A stretch of DNA of 64,000 nucleotides from positions 96,595 through 160,594 of the forward strand of contig JAAVFL010000005.1 of NCBI GenBank assembly GCA_014800795.1. The letters run 5' to 3'. A model generated the notes under the pieces. The model ran no database searches. It was not told the DNA's origin and saw nothing but the letters and a program-made list of their open reading frames with translations. Each line of letters begins with the position of its first letter. Position 1 is the first letter of the stretch. This stretch comes from Bacteroidales bacterium (GTDB lineage: Bacteria; Bacteroidota; Bacteroidia; Bacteroidales; Muribaculaceae). The translations under genes and the position numbers were made by a program. Positions 1 through 9,370 of this stretch are shown in pieces.

Positions 1-273
1 GAGTTTGCCGCGTTCAGGTGAGGTAACGCGTATGCCGTCGATTGTATAGATCTCTGTCGCTGAATCGTCGGCGAAGTTGGTGATCTCTATTCCGGTAAGC
101 GTATTGTCAACTGTGATGCTGAACTGGATTACCTCATCGAAATACTTGCCGAAGTCATTCATCAGACTATTGGCAGGAATTGTGATCCAATAAGTTCCGG
201 AAGTCTCTATCGGAGATGCAAGTTTGAGTTCTACCGGATTCCCATAACCGTTCTTAACCGCAGTCTCCCGCTC
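1..273 (-). pseudogene. 3' remnant of a secreted protein gene, cut by the window edge
   Basis: On the minus strand a frame stays open from an in-frame TAA at 274-276 to the window edge, about 91 codons. It has no ATG, GTG or TTG until a Met about 39 codons in. The translation reads like the end of a Bacteroidales secreted protein: a beta-sandwich-like stretch (PIETSGTYWITIPANSLM) followed by a sorting-tail-like segment (EIYTIDGIRVTSPERG). It begins only about 20 nt after the stop of the neighbouring glycosidase, so the 5' part of its gene is missing. I infer a truncated gene or a rearrangement junction. A frameshifted gene continuing beyond the left edge is the alternative. The base run at the break is a short CTCTTATG-type repeat. 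Confidence 0.4.
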
Positions 274-296
274 TTATGCTCTTATGCCCTAATGCT

Positions 297-2357
297 CTAT
301 TTCTCCCACCTATACCTGTAATTGAAGCGGCGGTTGGGAGCGGTGTCGCCGGTAGTACAGAAGATAGTGAAATCAGAGAGCGACTGAGGATTGTCGGCCC
401 ATTTGAAATCGAAGGTGAGAGCATCGGATGTCAGACCGACAAGCCGACGTGGAATCTTCAGTTCGAGTTCGCTTCCTTCCACAGAATATGGCACTTCGGC
501 TACGGTTACCCATTCTGAGACATTATTGTCGTAACGCATCAGAGTGGTTGTTCCATCCTCCTTCACACCTCTGTTTACAATGAAGTCGTAACCGTTCCAT
601 CCCGTAGCGCTATCGCAGTCGGTGTCCAAAAGCAGAAGCATCCAGCCGCTGTCGGTCGGTTCGGTCAAAGCGCTGTCTGTGCGCGCATAAAAGTAAATAT
701 TCTTTTTACCTACGGCGACTTTCGCCTCAACAATGTCGTTGCGGCCGGAAGTATCGGTATAGTGCCGCCCTGCATATCCGTTATGATCGCGATGATCCAC
801 ATCCCCGCGGGTATCGAAATAATATGATACAATCTCCGCCCAGTCACCGAAATCTCCGTCGGTTTTCATCTTACGGTTCACCCCTTTATGCGACGGCACT
901 TCGCGCGCGCCCTTGTAGCGCCTTATGTTCTGCACCATCTGCATGTAGTAGTTGTCGCCCCATATACCCTTCGCCGGCTGAATGGTGCGGTTGAACTCTG
1001 CATTATACTGATCCACGAAATAAAACGTATTGTCCGTACGCCCCATGAAACGGTCCGGGCCATTCGGTTTTCCATCGGGAAATTTACCGGTCCGGTATTT
1101 TCCGGCGGTCCACTCGTTCCAGTCATTTATATAGATGAACTTCGGATCCACGGATAAAGCCTCCTCCCAGCGGTCCTGAAAATATATTCCATATGCCTCA
1201 GGATGCTCCACCTCCCTGCCAAGCCAGGGAACATAGGCACGTTCCACCATATCGCGGTCGTTCAGCGGTGGTTCTCCCCCATCAATACGCCAGCATTTTC
1301 CCGTGAGCGAAAGGGGATGCTGCCCGGCTGTCACAGCCATCTGTTCCGGTTGTCCGCAATGAGTTGCAGCTCGGCCGGCGGCCGGCCGGCCCGACACTGC
1401 CGGATCGTTCATCTCATAGCCGAAGCACCAGTTGTCTTCCGTACCGGCATACGGTTTTCCGCCCCAGCTGTCGTAACCCCACCACATGTTTCGCAGTGTA
1501 AAGAAATCCTTTACGGAATCGGTATAATCCGTATAGAATTCTTCCGTTAACTCGGGATCACCGAAGCGGGGATGCGAGGGGTCGGTGGCGGCTGTCGGAT
1601 CGTAGTGAGGATTCGGATTGTGAACCCCTTCACCGTTGGCATCGAGCTGAGGCGACATATTGCAGAGCAACAGCGGTTTACCATCCCAGTAAAACCATAG
1701 GTCACGGTATAGACCCGGTTTGTAGTAGCGCTCGTAGATCTGCTGTGCGCAAGTAAGCGGATAACCGTTGAAAGTCCAGAAACAGATTTTCGGAACAGGG
1801 TTTCCCGCCCCTTTCATCTCCTCCATCACCTCGAAAAGCTTATCCCATTCTTTCCAGTAACACACACCGTTGGTGACATCGAGAATTATCACATCCACTC
1901 CCGCATCGGCAAGCATCGACATATCCCTTCGCATCACATATGGGTCGTCGCTCAGAAAATAACCGGTTTCAGGTTCTCCCCAGTGATAGCTCCCCATGTT
2001 GCTCGGAGGGCTCCATAGCCCTGTGCAGTCGGTTATCCTGGCTTGCGGATCGGCATCGAGAGTTGTGGTGACATCGCGGTAAGCTTCTGGCGAATCATAA
2101 AGTCCGGCATCGTGCCAGGTAATGTAGAAAATACCTACGGTGCGGTCAAGTCCCCGGCGGCCCGCGATAGTGTCGGCCTCCGGCATGCGCCGCCCTACCG
2201 CATCGGTAGCCACCCATGTGTCAGCCATCATATCGCGCATAGCGGCATTTCCTTCACCGGTCGTATTTACGGGAACGGCCGCCACCATATTTCCACCTGC
2301 CGCACAAAGAGCTGCAACTACACATATGGCAACGGCCGGAAAAGATATCGATTTCAT
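297..2357 (-). CDS. Secreted GH99/GH71-like glycosidase with C-terminal binding-type domain
   Basis: This 686-residue protein starts with a signal peptide (about residues 1-27). The region from about 70 to 480 resembles the GH99/WbsX/GH71-like TIM-barrel proteins of Bacteroidota: GIFYITWHDAGLY near the start, VDVIILDVTNG, a KICFWTFNGYP strand, and a late INDWNEWTAGK motif typical of WbsX-like proteins. Residues from about 500 to 686 form a beta-rich module, possibly CBM9/DOMON-like. The likely role is hydrolysis of an alpha-linked glycan outside the inner membrane; the substrate cannot be read from sequence. It is transcribed alone, divergently from the FtsB-like gene. I did not identify the catalytic acids with certainty, so the family assignment is moderate. 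Confidence 0.6.
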   Translation of the reverse strand: MKSISFPAVAICVVAALCAAGGNMVAAVPVNTTGEGNAAMRDMMADTWVATDAVGRRMPEADTIAGRRGLDRTVGIFYITWHDAGLYDSPEAYRDVTTTLDADPQARITDCTGLWSPPSNMGSYHWGEPETGYFLSDDPYVMRRDMSMLADAGVDVIILDVTNGVCYWKEWDKLFEVMEEMKGAGNPVPKICFWTFNGYPLTCAQQIYERYYKPGLYRDLWFYWDGKPLLLCNMSPQLDANGEGVHNPNPHYDPTAATDPSHPRFGDPELTEEFYTDYTDSVKDFFTLRNMWWGYDSWGGKPYAGTEDNWCFGYEMNDPAVSGRPAAGRAATHCGQPEQMAVTAGQHPLSLTGKCWRIDGGEPPLNDRDMVERAYVPWLGREVEHPEAYGIYFQDRWEEALSVDPKFIYINDWNEWTAGKYRTGKFPDGKPNGPDRFMGRTDNTFYFVDQYNAEFNRTIQPAKGIWGDNYYMQMVQNIRRYKGAREVPSHKGVNRKMKTDGDFGDWAEIVSYYFDTRGDVDHRDHNGYAGRHYTDTSGRNDIVEAKVAVGKKNIYFYARTDSALTEPTDSGWMLLLLDTDCDSATGWNGYDFIVNRGVKEDGTTTLMRYDNNVSEWVTVAEVPYSVEGSELELKIPRRLVGLTSDALTFDFKWADNPQSLSDFTIFCTTGDTAPNRRFNYRYRWEK

Positions 2358-2455
2358 ATAATGTCCGATTCAAGGTAAAAACTTTTTATCCACACCCTCA
2401 ACCATCTCCACTGCAAAAATACTGTTTTTTCACAATTCTTGTCAAAAAAATTGGT

Positions 2456-2463
2456 TAACTTTG
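2456..2463 (+). promoter_or_regulatory. -7 promoter box for the FtsB-like gene
   Basis: TAACTTTG matches the Bacteroidota -7 consensus TAnnTTTG. Only 12 nt separate it from the ATG at 2476, so the transcript should have a leader of a few bases. This favours the ATG at 2476 over the in-frame TTG at 2461, which lies inside the box. Confidence 0.65.
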
Positions 2464-2475
2464 CCATTAAAAGAG

Positions 2476-2787
2476 ATGAGCGATAAAGAGAAAATAACAA
2501 GTGTATGGCTATGGTGCCGGAGATATATAACCTTTCCGCTGATAGTGGCGGTGGGATATATACTTTTCGTAGTGTTCTTCAACGAGAATTCCTATTCGCG
2601 GAGCGCCGAACTTCAGGAGGAGATCGACCGTCTGGAAGCTGAAATAAAGGAGAATAACGACACCATGAACTACTACCGGCGGCTTAATGCCGGGCTCAAT
2701 ACCGATCCCGCAGCGCTCGAGCGTATCGTTCGCGAGAACTACTATATGCAACGGGTCAATGAGGACGTTTACATAATCACAGACTGA
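2476..2787 (+). CDS. Septum formation initiator family protein (FtsB/DivIC-like)
   Basis: A 103-residue single-pass membrane protein. It has a short cytoplasmic head (MSDKEKI), one membrane segment (about residues 17-38), a periplasmic heptad coiled coil (ELQEEIDRLEAEIKENNDT), and a C-terminal YYRRLNAGLNTDPAALERIVRENYYM segment. That architecture is the FtsB/DivIC family, which links FtsL and FtsQ in the divisome. The ATG at 2476 is chosen because the -7 box overlaps the upstream TTG. It heads a forward cluster with a small membrane protein, dapB, lepB and a WbqC-like gene. FtsB and DivIC cannot be told apart here. Confidence 0.8.
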   Translation: MSDKEKITSVWLWCRRYITFPLIVAVGYILFVVFFNENSYSRSAELQEEIDRLEAEIKENNDTMNYYRRLNAGLNTDPAALERIVRENYYMQRVNEDVYIITD

Positions 2788-2810
2788 AAAGCCGCAATAA
2801 ACATACATAT

Positions 2811-3236
2811 ATGACAACTGAACGACATTATACGAAAGACGAACTGCTCGGTAAGACACCGCGCACATGGTGTGTGCTGCTCGCCACAGTAGGATTGCTT
2901 GCCATAGCGCTTGCCACCCTGATGCCTATACTGAATGTAGCCGTAGGACCGGGCGCAGCCGGAACTTGGTGGAAATATATCTATGCCGGAGGAGCCGTAT
3001 GCTTCCTTGTCGGAAAGCTTATGAGCCCGTACACAGGTATCCATCCACGCATCCGGAGGCTCTATCGCATAGAATCATGGAGTGGAGTGTTTTTCTGTGC
3101 GGCTGCGTTTTTCCTGTTCTATAACGGCAATGTAAGCCGCGACAGCTGGGCATTCACGCTCGCCGGCGGTGCGCTGCTTGTTTTCACCACCATCGCCATA
3201 CCACGTGTGGCAAATAAAGAACTTAAGAAAAAATGA
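2811..3236 (+). CDS. Small four-helix membrane protein, function unknown
   Basis: This 141-residue protein shows four hydrophobic segments (about residues 19-43, 52-70, 88-105 and 112-130), a polar N-terminus (MTTERHYTKDELLGKTPRTW) and a lysine-rich end (ANKELKKK). I do not recognise a catalytic motif. Its stop overlaps the dapB start in ATGA, so translation is probably coupled. It starts 23 nt after the FtsB-like gene, which places it in the same operon. It is probably a conserved Bacteroidales inner-membrane protein; no function can be assigned. Confidence 0.75.
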   Translation: MTTERHYTKDELLGKTPRTWCVLLATVGLLAIALATLMPILNVAVGPGAAGTWWKYIYAGGAVCFLVGKLMSPYTGIHPRIRRLYRIESWSGVFFCAAAFFLFYNGNVSRDSWAFTLAGGALLVFTTIAIPRVANKELKKK

Positions 3237-3964
3237 AGATAGCCCTGATAGGTTACGGAAAGATGGGCCATGCTATCGAGCGTATCGCCTCACGACGCGG
3301 TCATCAGATAGTATGCACCATTGATACAGGCGAGGATGAAAAATTCGACAGTCCGGAATTCATAGATGCTGATGTGGCTATTGAATTCACTATGCCTTCT
3401 GCTGCTGTCGCCAACTATCGGCGTGCTCTTGGAAAAGGGATAAAAGTAGTGTCCGGGACCACCGGATGGACCAGTGCCCTCCCCGAAGTGAAAGAGATAA
3501 TTGAAAATACCGGAGGAACACTTTTCTGGAGTTCCAACTTCAGTATCGGTGTCAATATTTTCATGAAAATCAATGCTTACGCCGCCTCTCTTATGAGCCG
3601 CTTCGGGCAGTATATCCCTGCGATGAAGGAAATTCACCATATCCATAAACTCGACCATCCGTCAGGGACGGCCATCACCCTCGCCGAAACCATCATTTCC
3701 AACCACCAGCCGACCACCGGATGGACCGAGGCCGCAGACGGCGACACAGTCGACAATGGAATCATTCCCATCTCCCACGAAAGAACCGGAGAGGTACCGG
3801 GAACACATATCGTCAGCTGGACCTCACCTGTCGACACCGTTACTCTCGAACACCGCGCTTTCTCGCGTGACGGTTTCGCACTCGGAGCTGTAGTAGCTGC
3901 TGAATGGCTCAATGAAAATCCCGCCGAAAAAGGTCTGATAGGGATGGAAAAACTACTTGACTGA
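3233..3964 (+). CDS. dapB: 4-hydroxy-tetrahydrodipicolinate reductase
   Basis: DapB reduces 4-hydroxy-tetrahydrodipicolinate with NAD(P)H in the diaminopimelate/lysine pathway, which feeds peptidoglycan synthesis. The N-terminal Rossmann motif is GYGKMG (residues 7-12). SGTTGW at 74-79 and SSNFSIGVN at 100-108 are family motifs. The catalytic/substrate region [15 protein letters not shown] (133-147) carries the conserved histidine pair, the lysine and the substrate-binding PSGTA. The length of 243 residues is normal for the family. The start overlaps the preceding stop by 4 nt. Lying between an FtsB-like gene and signal peptidase I makes this an envelope-growth cluster. Confidence 0.95.
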   Translation: MKIALIGYGKMGHAIERIASRRGHQIVCTIDTGEDEKFDSPEFIDADVAIEFTMPSAAVANYRRALGKGIKVVSGTTGWTSALPEVKEIIENTGGTLFWSSNFSIGVNIFMKINAYAASLMSRFGQYIPAMKEIHHIHKLDHPSGTAITLAETIISNHQPTTGWTEAADGDTVDNGIIPISHERTGEVPGTHIVSWTSPVDTVTLEHRAFSRDGFALGAVVAAEWLNENPAEKGLIGMEKLLD

Positions 3965-3996
3965 AAATAACCCCAAACATATCATCATCCAACCAT

Positions 3997-5490
3997 ATGA
4001 CTGGAAACGATACCATTAAACCGGGCACACCCGAAAAAAATAAAGAAACCTTCGCCGATGGATTCCGCCGCCGCGTGGGTGAGAACCGCCCCACACGCTG
4101 GGTAAGATTTTCGATTGTAACTCTCTTATACGTTCTCTGGGTAGCATGGATGGGCAACTGGTGGCTTCTGCTGGGAGTGCTGCTTCTTTTCGACATATAC
4201 ATCACCGGATATATACCGTTCACCTGGTGGAAAAAATCGAAAAACAGTGCAGTCCGATCCGTAATGTCGTGGGTCGACGCTATTGTTTACGCCCTTGTGC
4301 TGGTATACTTCATTTTCGCATTCATAGGGCAGAATTATCAGATACCATCATCCTCGCTTGAAAAAACACTTTATACGGGCGATTATCTGTTTGTCAACAA
4401 GGCTGTCTACGGTCCGCGCGTTCCCATGACACCGGTTTATTTCCCGCTTGTCCACAACGAGCTCCCTTTCGGTCTGGGCAAAAGCTATATGGAGAACCCG
4501 TCGCTCCCCTACCACCGCCTGAAAGGTATGCGCGATGTCGAAGCCGGCGATATAGTGGTATTCAACTTCCCCGCCGGCGACACTGTGATGAGCCGTATAC
4601 AGAATCCCGACTACTATACTCTCATATCTATTCACGGACGCGACCGTGTACTCAACGATAAAGCCACATTCGGAGAGGTTATTTATCGCCCTGTCGACCG
4701 GCGTGAGAATTACGTGAAACGTTGCGTAGGTCTTCCCGGTCAGCGCATACGCATAGTCGACGGCGACATCTACATCGACGGTGAAAAATTCCTCACACCT
4801 GAAAACGTACAGTTCAACCACTTCTATCAGGCAGCAGGCCATCTGACAGAAGAGGATTTCGAGGAATTCGGCATACCCGCCGACGACAGATACACTGTCG
4901 ATATCACAGCTTCCGACATCCCGTCGCTACGCGAACTCGGCTTCAAAGTGAACGACGACGGCACTGTGCCTCAGATATTTGTATCGCCCATGACTGCATC
5001 TATGGTTGAACAGATGGAACAGAGTCCGCTTATCACCAAGGTAATGAAACAAGTTCCAGGCCCCGAACAGCTGACACGCCTCTTCCCCGAAGCCATATCA
5101 GCCGACTGGACACGCGCCGACTATGGTGGGGAAAACGGCCTGTGGATTCCCAAAAAAGGAACCGCACTGAAAATGAATCAGGCAGCATGGGACATTTACG
5201 GACGTACCATCAAAGTGTATGAGAATAATCCCGACGCCGAGTTCAAGAACGGTAAACTATATATCAACGGAGAGCCACACGACACATATACCTTCAAAAT
5301 GAATTACTATTTCATGATGGGCGACAACCGCGACAACTCCCTCGATTCACGCTACTGGGGCTTTGTTCCGGAAGATCACATCGTAGGAACTCCCTGGCGT
5401 GTGCTCGTAAGTTTCGATAAAGATAAATCGCTCTTCAACGGAGGTATACGCTGGAACCGCATTCTTAAAGATGCGAACCCCGACAAGTAA
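3997..5490 (+). CDS. lepB: Signal peptidase I
   Basis: LepB removes signal peptides from exported proteins at the outer face of the inner membrane. The 497-residue chain has membrane segments at about 38-72 and 92-111, then the catalytic serine in PSSSLEKTL (Ser120) and the general-base lysine in [11 protein letters not shown] (Lys241). The last conserved box is [18 protein letters not shown] near residue 440. The chain is longer than the roughly 320 residues of E. coli LepB because of extra sequence between the Lys box and the last box, about residues 270-410. To my knowledge long LepB forms are common in Bacteroidetes, so this is not a fusion. A WbqC-like gene follows after 17 nt. Confidence 0.93.
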   Translation: MTGNDTIKPGTPEKNKETFADGFRRRVGENRPTRWVRFSIVTLLYVLWVAWMGNWWLLLGVLLLFDIYITGYIPFTWWKKSKNSAVRSVMSWVDAIVYALVLVYFIFAFIGQNYQIPSSSLEKTLYTGDYLFVNKAVYGPRVPMTPVYFPLVHNELPFGLGKSYMENPSLPYHRLKGMRDVEAGDIVVFNFPAGDTVMSRIQNPDYYTLISIHGRDRVLNDKATFGEVIYRPVDRRENYVKRCVGLPGQRIRIVDGDIYIDGEKFLTPENVQFNHFYQAAGHLTEEDFEEFGIPADDRYTVDITASDIPSLRELGFKVNDDGTVPQIFVSPMTASMVEQMEQSPLITKVMKQVPGPEQLTRLFPEAISADWTRADYGGENGLWIPKKGTALKMNQAAWDIYGRTIKVYENNPDAEFKNGKLYINGEPHDTYTFKMNYYFMMGDNRDNSLDSRYWGFVPEDHIVGTPWRVLVSFDKDKSLFNGGIRWNRILKDANPDK

Positions 5491-5507
5491 GCCACAATAA
5501 CGCGACG

Positions 5508-6191
5508 ATGCACCGATTTATAAGATTTCCCGACGCCACAGCGCTGCTACCGCTCCGCTATTACGGAAGCATAAGCTATTACGCGCTTATGGCGGCATGC
5601 GGAAAAGCCGTAATCGGAACCGGAGAGCTTTTTGACAAACGCGATAAAAGTGCCCACAGATGCACCATAGCCGATACCAACGGTGAGTTACGCCTTACGG
5701 TTCCGGTTACCAAACCCCACGGAATACCGCGCGCACGCTGGACAGACGTAGGCATCTCCAGCCATGGAGAATGGTGGCACAACCATCGCGTAAGCCTTGA
5801 ATCGGCTTATGGCCGCACACCATTCTTTGAATTCTATATCGACAGACTGCTCCCATTCCTCGACAGCAGCGTATGCGAACGGTACCACGACATGGCATCG
5901 CTCGACATTGCGATAGACGCTGAAATCCGCCGCATTCTCTTTATCGAGACAGAAGTATCGACAGGAACTTTCCGAGCGGCAGAAGAAGCCGCAGAGGGCT
6001 CAGAATCAATTCTACTCACTCTTTCCGACGCTCCCTCACCGGAATCACTTCCGCCCTACTATCAGGTACGCGCCCTTACACATGGCTTTATGCCCGGTAT
6101 GTCTGTTCTCGACCTGATATTCAACCTCGGTCCGGAAGCGCCGCTTTACCTCAGACAATCAGCAATCGGCTATCAGCAACCGGCTATATAA
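5508..6191 (+). CDS. WbqC family protein
   Basis: A 227-residue protein of the WbqC-like family. It shows the N-terminal pattern YYGSISYYALMAACGKAVI, a KRDKSAHRC segment, GELRLTVPV, and a WWHNHRVSLESAYGRTPFFEFY stretch in which the family is best conserved. WbqC proteins are linked to O-antigen or sugar-nucleotide loci in Proteobacteria, but no reaction is firmly established. It lies directly downstream of lepB, an arrangement I recall from other Bacteroidales. It is the last gene of the forward cluster and is followed by a strong bidirectional hairpin. Confidence 0.8.
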   Translation: MHRFIRFPDATALLPLRYYGSISYYALMAACGKAVIGTGELFDKRDKSAHRCTIADTNGELRLTVPVTKPHGIPRARWTDVGISSHGEWWHNHRVSLESAYGRTPFFEFYIDRLLPFLDSSVCERYHDMASLDIAIDAEIRRILFIETEVSTGTFRAAEEAAEGSESILLTLSDAPSPESLPPYYQVRALTHGFMPGMSVLDLIFNLGPEAPLYLRQSAIGYQQPAI

Positions 6192-6192
6192 A

Positions 6193-6240
6193 AAAACATA
6201 AGACTTATTAGGCATATGAATCTTATAAGTCTTATGTTTT
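6193..6240. terminator. Bidirectional hairpin terminator
   Basis: Perfect 15-bp inverted arms at 6193-6207 and 6226-6240, with A-rich left and T-rich right flanks and an 18-nt loop. It lies between the convergent WbqC-like gene and the reverse-strand gene ending at 6269, so it can serve both. Confidence 0.85.
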
Positions 6241-6268
6241 TATTATGTTTTCTATATTACCGGCAGCC

Positions 6269-6790
6269 TCAGCGTCTCATCGGACGCATACATATGTAAA
6301 GGGCATCGTTATCGAGAGAGCGGTCGCGCTTGAGGGTATCAACAATACCGCGCACTGTCTCAGCTACGGTATCATTGGAAAACACCTCGTGAAAATACGA
6401 GAAATTCTTATTGTAAAGCTGTTTTATCTCATCTTCATCGAGAGAGCATAGTTCGCGCCCCTCATCGATAAGCATATCCATCAGCAACTGATATATCTCC
6501 CGGCTCACACGCTCGTTACGGCGTACCAGCGAGCGCGACAGGAGGTTGGACACCAGCAGACTGTTCAACAGATTGAACCTGTCAAGCGAATCGCTCCAGA
6601 CAGCCTTGGGCGAAAGATTCGGATTAGGGAGATGGAAGAAATCGGCCGTGAACCTGAGCCCGTGATCCGATTCGGCATCCAAAGATATTGAATCAATATA
6701 TTTATCGTTATCGAGCATATACATGCTCACAACCATTCCGCCGAGCCCGTAAGCCCGGTCCTCTTCATCTTTATACTTAAGAGTTACCAC
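6269..6790 (-). CDS. Conserved-looking cytoplasmic protein, function unknown
   Basis: A 173-residue soluble protein with a GTG start at 6790; the next in-frame Met is 19 codons in. I do not recognise a domain. It has a beta-rich N-terminus (MVTLKYKDEEDRAYGLGGMVVSMYMLDND) followed by a mostly helical second half (SDSLDRFNLLNSLLVSNLLSRSL, REIYQLLMDMLIDEG). There is no signal peptide or membrane span. It lies 71 nt downstream of porZ with no terminator between, so it may be the last gene of the nadA-leuS-rdgB-porZ run. It ends at the shared terminator with the WbqC-like gene. Confidence 0.6.
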   Translation of the reverse strand: MVTLKYKDEEDRAYGLGGMVVSMYMLDNDKYIDSISLDAESDHGLRFTADFFHLPNPNLSPKAVWSDSLDRFNLLNSLLVSNLLSRSLVRRNERVSREIYQLLMDMLIDEGRELCSLDEDEIKQLYNKNFSYFHEVFSNDTVAETVRGIVDTLKRDRSLDNDALYICMRPMRR

Positions 6791-6861
6791 TTTCAGTTTC
6801 TTTTTATACTGTTATAACACATCCGGAAAGCTGTCGGTTTTCCGGATATCAGAAGTTACTG

Positions 6862-9291
6862 TCAGTTCACAACCATAATTTTGGTTACACAAGCCTCATT
6901 ACTGCCCGTAGAGTTTTGTGAGGCAAATACATAGTACACGCCTGTTTTCACACGCTCACCCGAGGCGTTGCAGCCGTCCCATATGTACATACCGCCGTTG
7001 CTCCTACCCTGATGAAACACATTGCCTGATGCATCAGCTATCTTTACCAGACTGTCGTCCATAAGTCCTTTAATGGTAATCCAGCCGGTATATTCGGGTC
7101 GCACCGGATTGGGGTATGCTATGACTTCGCTGTAATCGTCGCGTCCGGGCGATGATGTCGAATTATATTCAACCACACCGTTGGGAGTTCCGAAATACAC
7201 ACTGCTCGATCTGGGATCGCAAGCTACCGAATAAACCGTATTCGAAGGCAGAATGGAGTTGGAGGAAGTGTAATGTTCGATAATCTCGTCGCCATTCTCG
7301 CTCACAAGATACACTCCCGACAGGGTGGCTATCCACTTGCGGTTGGAGTTGTCAACCGCTATAGCGTTCACTGTCTGACTGTCAAGCAGATAATCGGCAA
7401 GATTGGTACCATCGTTGCGTGGAACCTTCAGATGATTCACCTTGGCGGTCGTACCGGTGATCTTCGTGGGATCGGTCACCTCGAACACTCCGTTGTCCGT
7501 GCCTATCCATATGCGCCCCTTATTATCCTCGGTCGCACAAATTATATGGTAGAACGACAGATTCTTGTTGTCCTGATCCATGAATGTATCTACGATCGTT
7601 ATTTTATCGTCAGACGACGCTTCCGTACCCTTGTTGTCAACGACAATCATATTGGTATTGTAGCGTCCGGGAAACAACAGAACGAGATCACTTTGTTTGC
7701 AGGGCAATCCGAAAGCGTCGCGCAGATCCTTCGCATAGAAGGAATGGTGGCTCCAGTCGGCGGCGGTAATGTTATCCTTGCTCCGTTTCGATGCCGGAAG
7801 ATAATGGAGGCGTTTCTGACTTCCCGCCTCGTCGGTGAACTGGTAAAGCCAGAGATTTCCCCTGCGGTCAACGATCGGAGCCGCAACAGGATATGCCCAT
7901 CCATCGGAATACTGCACTATACCGGCATTGGTATGGTCGAATTTATGGGTCTGTTTCCCGTTTTTGATGCGATAACATCCTTCGAACATACTTCCGACAT
8001 AGAAAGCATCCGGATCCGACGGATCCTCGAAAATTCTTAATCCGAAACTTACATGGTGAGGTGCGGTACTGGTATAGAAATTGCTGCTCGAATTTACAGT
8101 AACCACATCCGTAGGCGTAACATCAACAATCTTACCGTCGTCGGATATCACATTTACGAAAAGTTTGCTTTTCTCACTATCGGGAAGTTTCCATATAAGT
8201 TGCTCACCAAAATTATAGAGATATACTTTTCCGGAAGCGCCCACATGCATTCCCGATACGGTCGTAACGGTGAGTTGCGAGGGTTTTGAGGTATCGGTGA
8301 TTGTATTGCCCGATTGTAAATTGACCAGTTTTATTCCGGAACCGTCGGACATCCATATATTCTTGTCATTATCGAAATAGCTCATGATCTTACCCGATTT
8401 CTTCACTAAATCGACAACGTATTTTTCCTGACCTTTATGATCGATCACGTATGCACCCTGACCGCTGCATGCATATATACCGTTCGCACAAACGTCTATA
8501 TCATTGTACATACCGCGGTTCTCATGGCTCACACCGGGAATACTTACCAATGAAAAATCTACAGCTTCATTTGCAAAATCAATTTCCGCCTTGTAAAGAT
8601 GAAAAGTACTATCGGAAAAGTCAATCATATAGATCCACCGGTCGCCGGCACCTTTCATACTGTACCACTTCGATTCAGACTTATCACCTGAATAAATCTT
8701 GAATTTCTCGAATGAGACCAGCGTATTGTCGTTTTTCGCAAAATAAAGCTTATCGTCGACCGATACTCCCACATAATCGCCCGCAGCTACGGTAAACTGG
8801 ATGGGTGAGGGGGTATATATGGTTCTTTTAACCTCGTTTTTCTTATTGTCGTAGATTACGAGACCGAAATCCGTGCCCACGAAGAAGTAGTCGTCTCCGA
8901 AATCAACATTGTTGATATTGCGGGTAGTAGTCATTACGGCATCCTTGATGTCGGGAATATTCACTACCTTGCCGTTGTCGTAAATACGGTCCATATTGCC
9001 GGTATCGTATGTTACGAGAAGGCTCTTGCCGTCGCGGGCCACATAGAAACCTGTCACATTACCGTCGTTGAGCAATGTGGCTATATTGAGTGCCTGAACC
9101 TCGGAAGTCTCCTTGTCAACACGGAAAAGCGCCCCCGAAGAGGTATAATATACATATTCACCCGTTTCTTTTATTTTGTCTATTTCGCGGAAAGGGGCAT
9201 GCAGAGTCCAACCTCCCACTGCGAGCTGAGCCCACACGGCAGAGGGAAGAAGGATCATTATTATCAGTATCAGTCGTTTAATTATTGTCAT
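6862..9291 (-). CDS. porZ: PorZ-like beta-propeller protein of the type IX secretion system
   Basis: An 809-residue exported protein: signal peptide (about 1-21, ending SAVWAQ), then many propeller-blade repeats. Blade-like signatures include YVYYTSSGALFRVDKET, YFFVGTDFGLVIYDNKKNEV, IWIGTDNGVFEVTDP and KWIATLSGVYLVSENGDEI. These resemble two-component-regulator propellers. A C-terminal sorting-like domain follows (EVIAYPNPVRPEYTGWITIKG to CVTKIMVVN). The GGWTLHAPF opening after the signal peptide and the overall size match PorZ, a surface component that helps PorU attach type IX cargo to anionic LPS in Porphyromonas. A generic propeller/sorting-domain protein is the main alternative. It lies 79 nt downstream of rdgB, probably in one operon. 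Confidence 0.75.
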   Translation of the reverse strand: MTIIKRLILIIMILLPSAVWAQLAVGGWTLHAPFREIDKIKETGEYVYYTSSGALFRVDKETSEVQALNIATLLNDGNVTGFYVARDGKSLLVTYDTGNMDRIYDNGKVVNIPDIKDAVMTTTRNINNVDFGDDYFFVGTDFGLVIYDNKKNEVKRTIYTPSPIQFTVAAGDYVGVSVDDKLYFAKNDNTLVSFEKFKIYSGDKSESKWYSMKGAGDRWIYMIDFSDSTFHLYKAEIDFANEAVDFSLVSIPGVSHENRGMYNDIDVCANGIYACSGQGAYVIDHKGQEKYVVDLVKKSGKIMSYFDNDKNIWMSDGSGIKLVNLQSGNTITDTSKPSQLTVTTVSGMHVGASGKVYLYNFGEQLIWKLPDSEKSKLFVNVISDDGKIVDVTPTDVVTVNSSSNFYTSTAPHHVSFGLRIFEDPSDPDAFYVGSMFEGCYRIKNGKQTHKFDHTNAGIVQYSDGWAYPVAAPIVDRRGNLWLYQFTDEAGSQKRLHYLPASKRSKDNITAADWSHHSFYAKDLRDAFGLPCKQSDLVLLFPGRYNTNMIVVDNKGTEASSDDKITIVDTFMDQDNKNLSFYHIICATEDNKGRIWIGTDNGVFEVTDPTKITGTTAKVNHLKVPRNDGTNLADYLLDSQTVNAIAVDNSNRKWIATLSGVYLVSENGDEIIEHYTSSNSILPSNTVYSVACDPRSSSVYFGTPNGVVEYNSTSSPGRDDYSEVIAYPNPVRPEYTGWITIKGLMDDSLVKIADASGNVFHQGRSNGGMYIWDGCNASGERVKTGVYYVFASQNSTGSNEACVTKIMVVN

Positions 9292-9370
9292 CAGGAATAT
9301 ATATCAAAATTTATAAAAGTACACCTTTTTCGGGGCATGCCTGCGATATCCCGTAAGGATTGAGAAATTC

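Noticed and set aside
3186..3205. CACGTG palindrome near 3191 (also near 30098, 46272 and 48053) as further parS sites
   Set aside because: Only the CACGTG core matches; the flanking bases differ from the parS consensus at several positions.
5268..5400. Long LepB as a fusion protein
   Set aside because: The extra length lies between conserved LepB boxes and extended forms are usual in Bacteroidetes; no second domain is recognisable.
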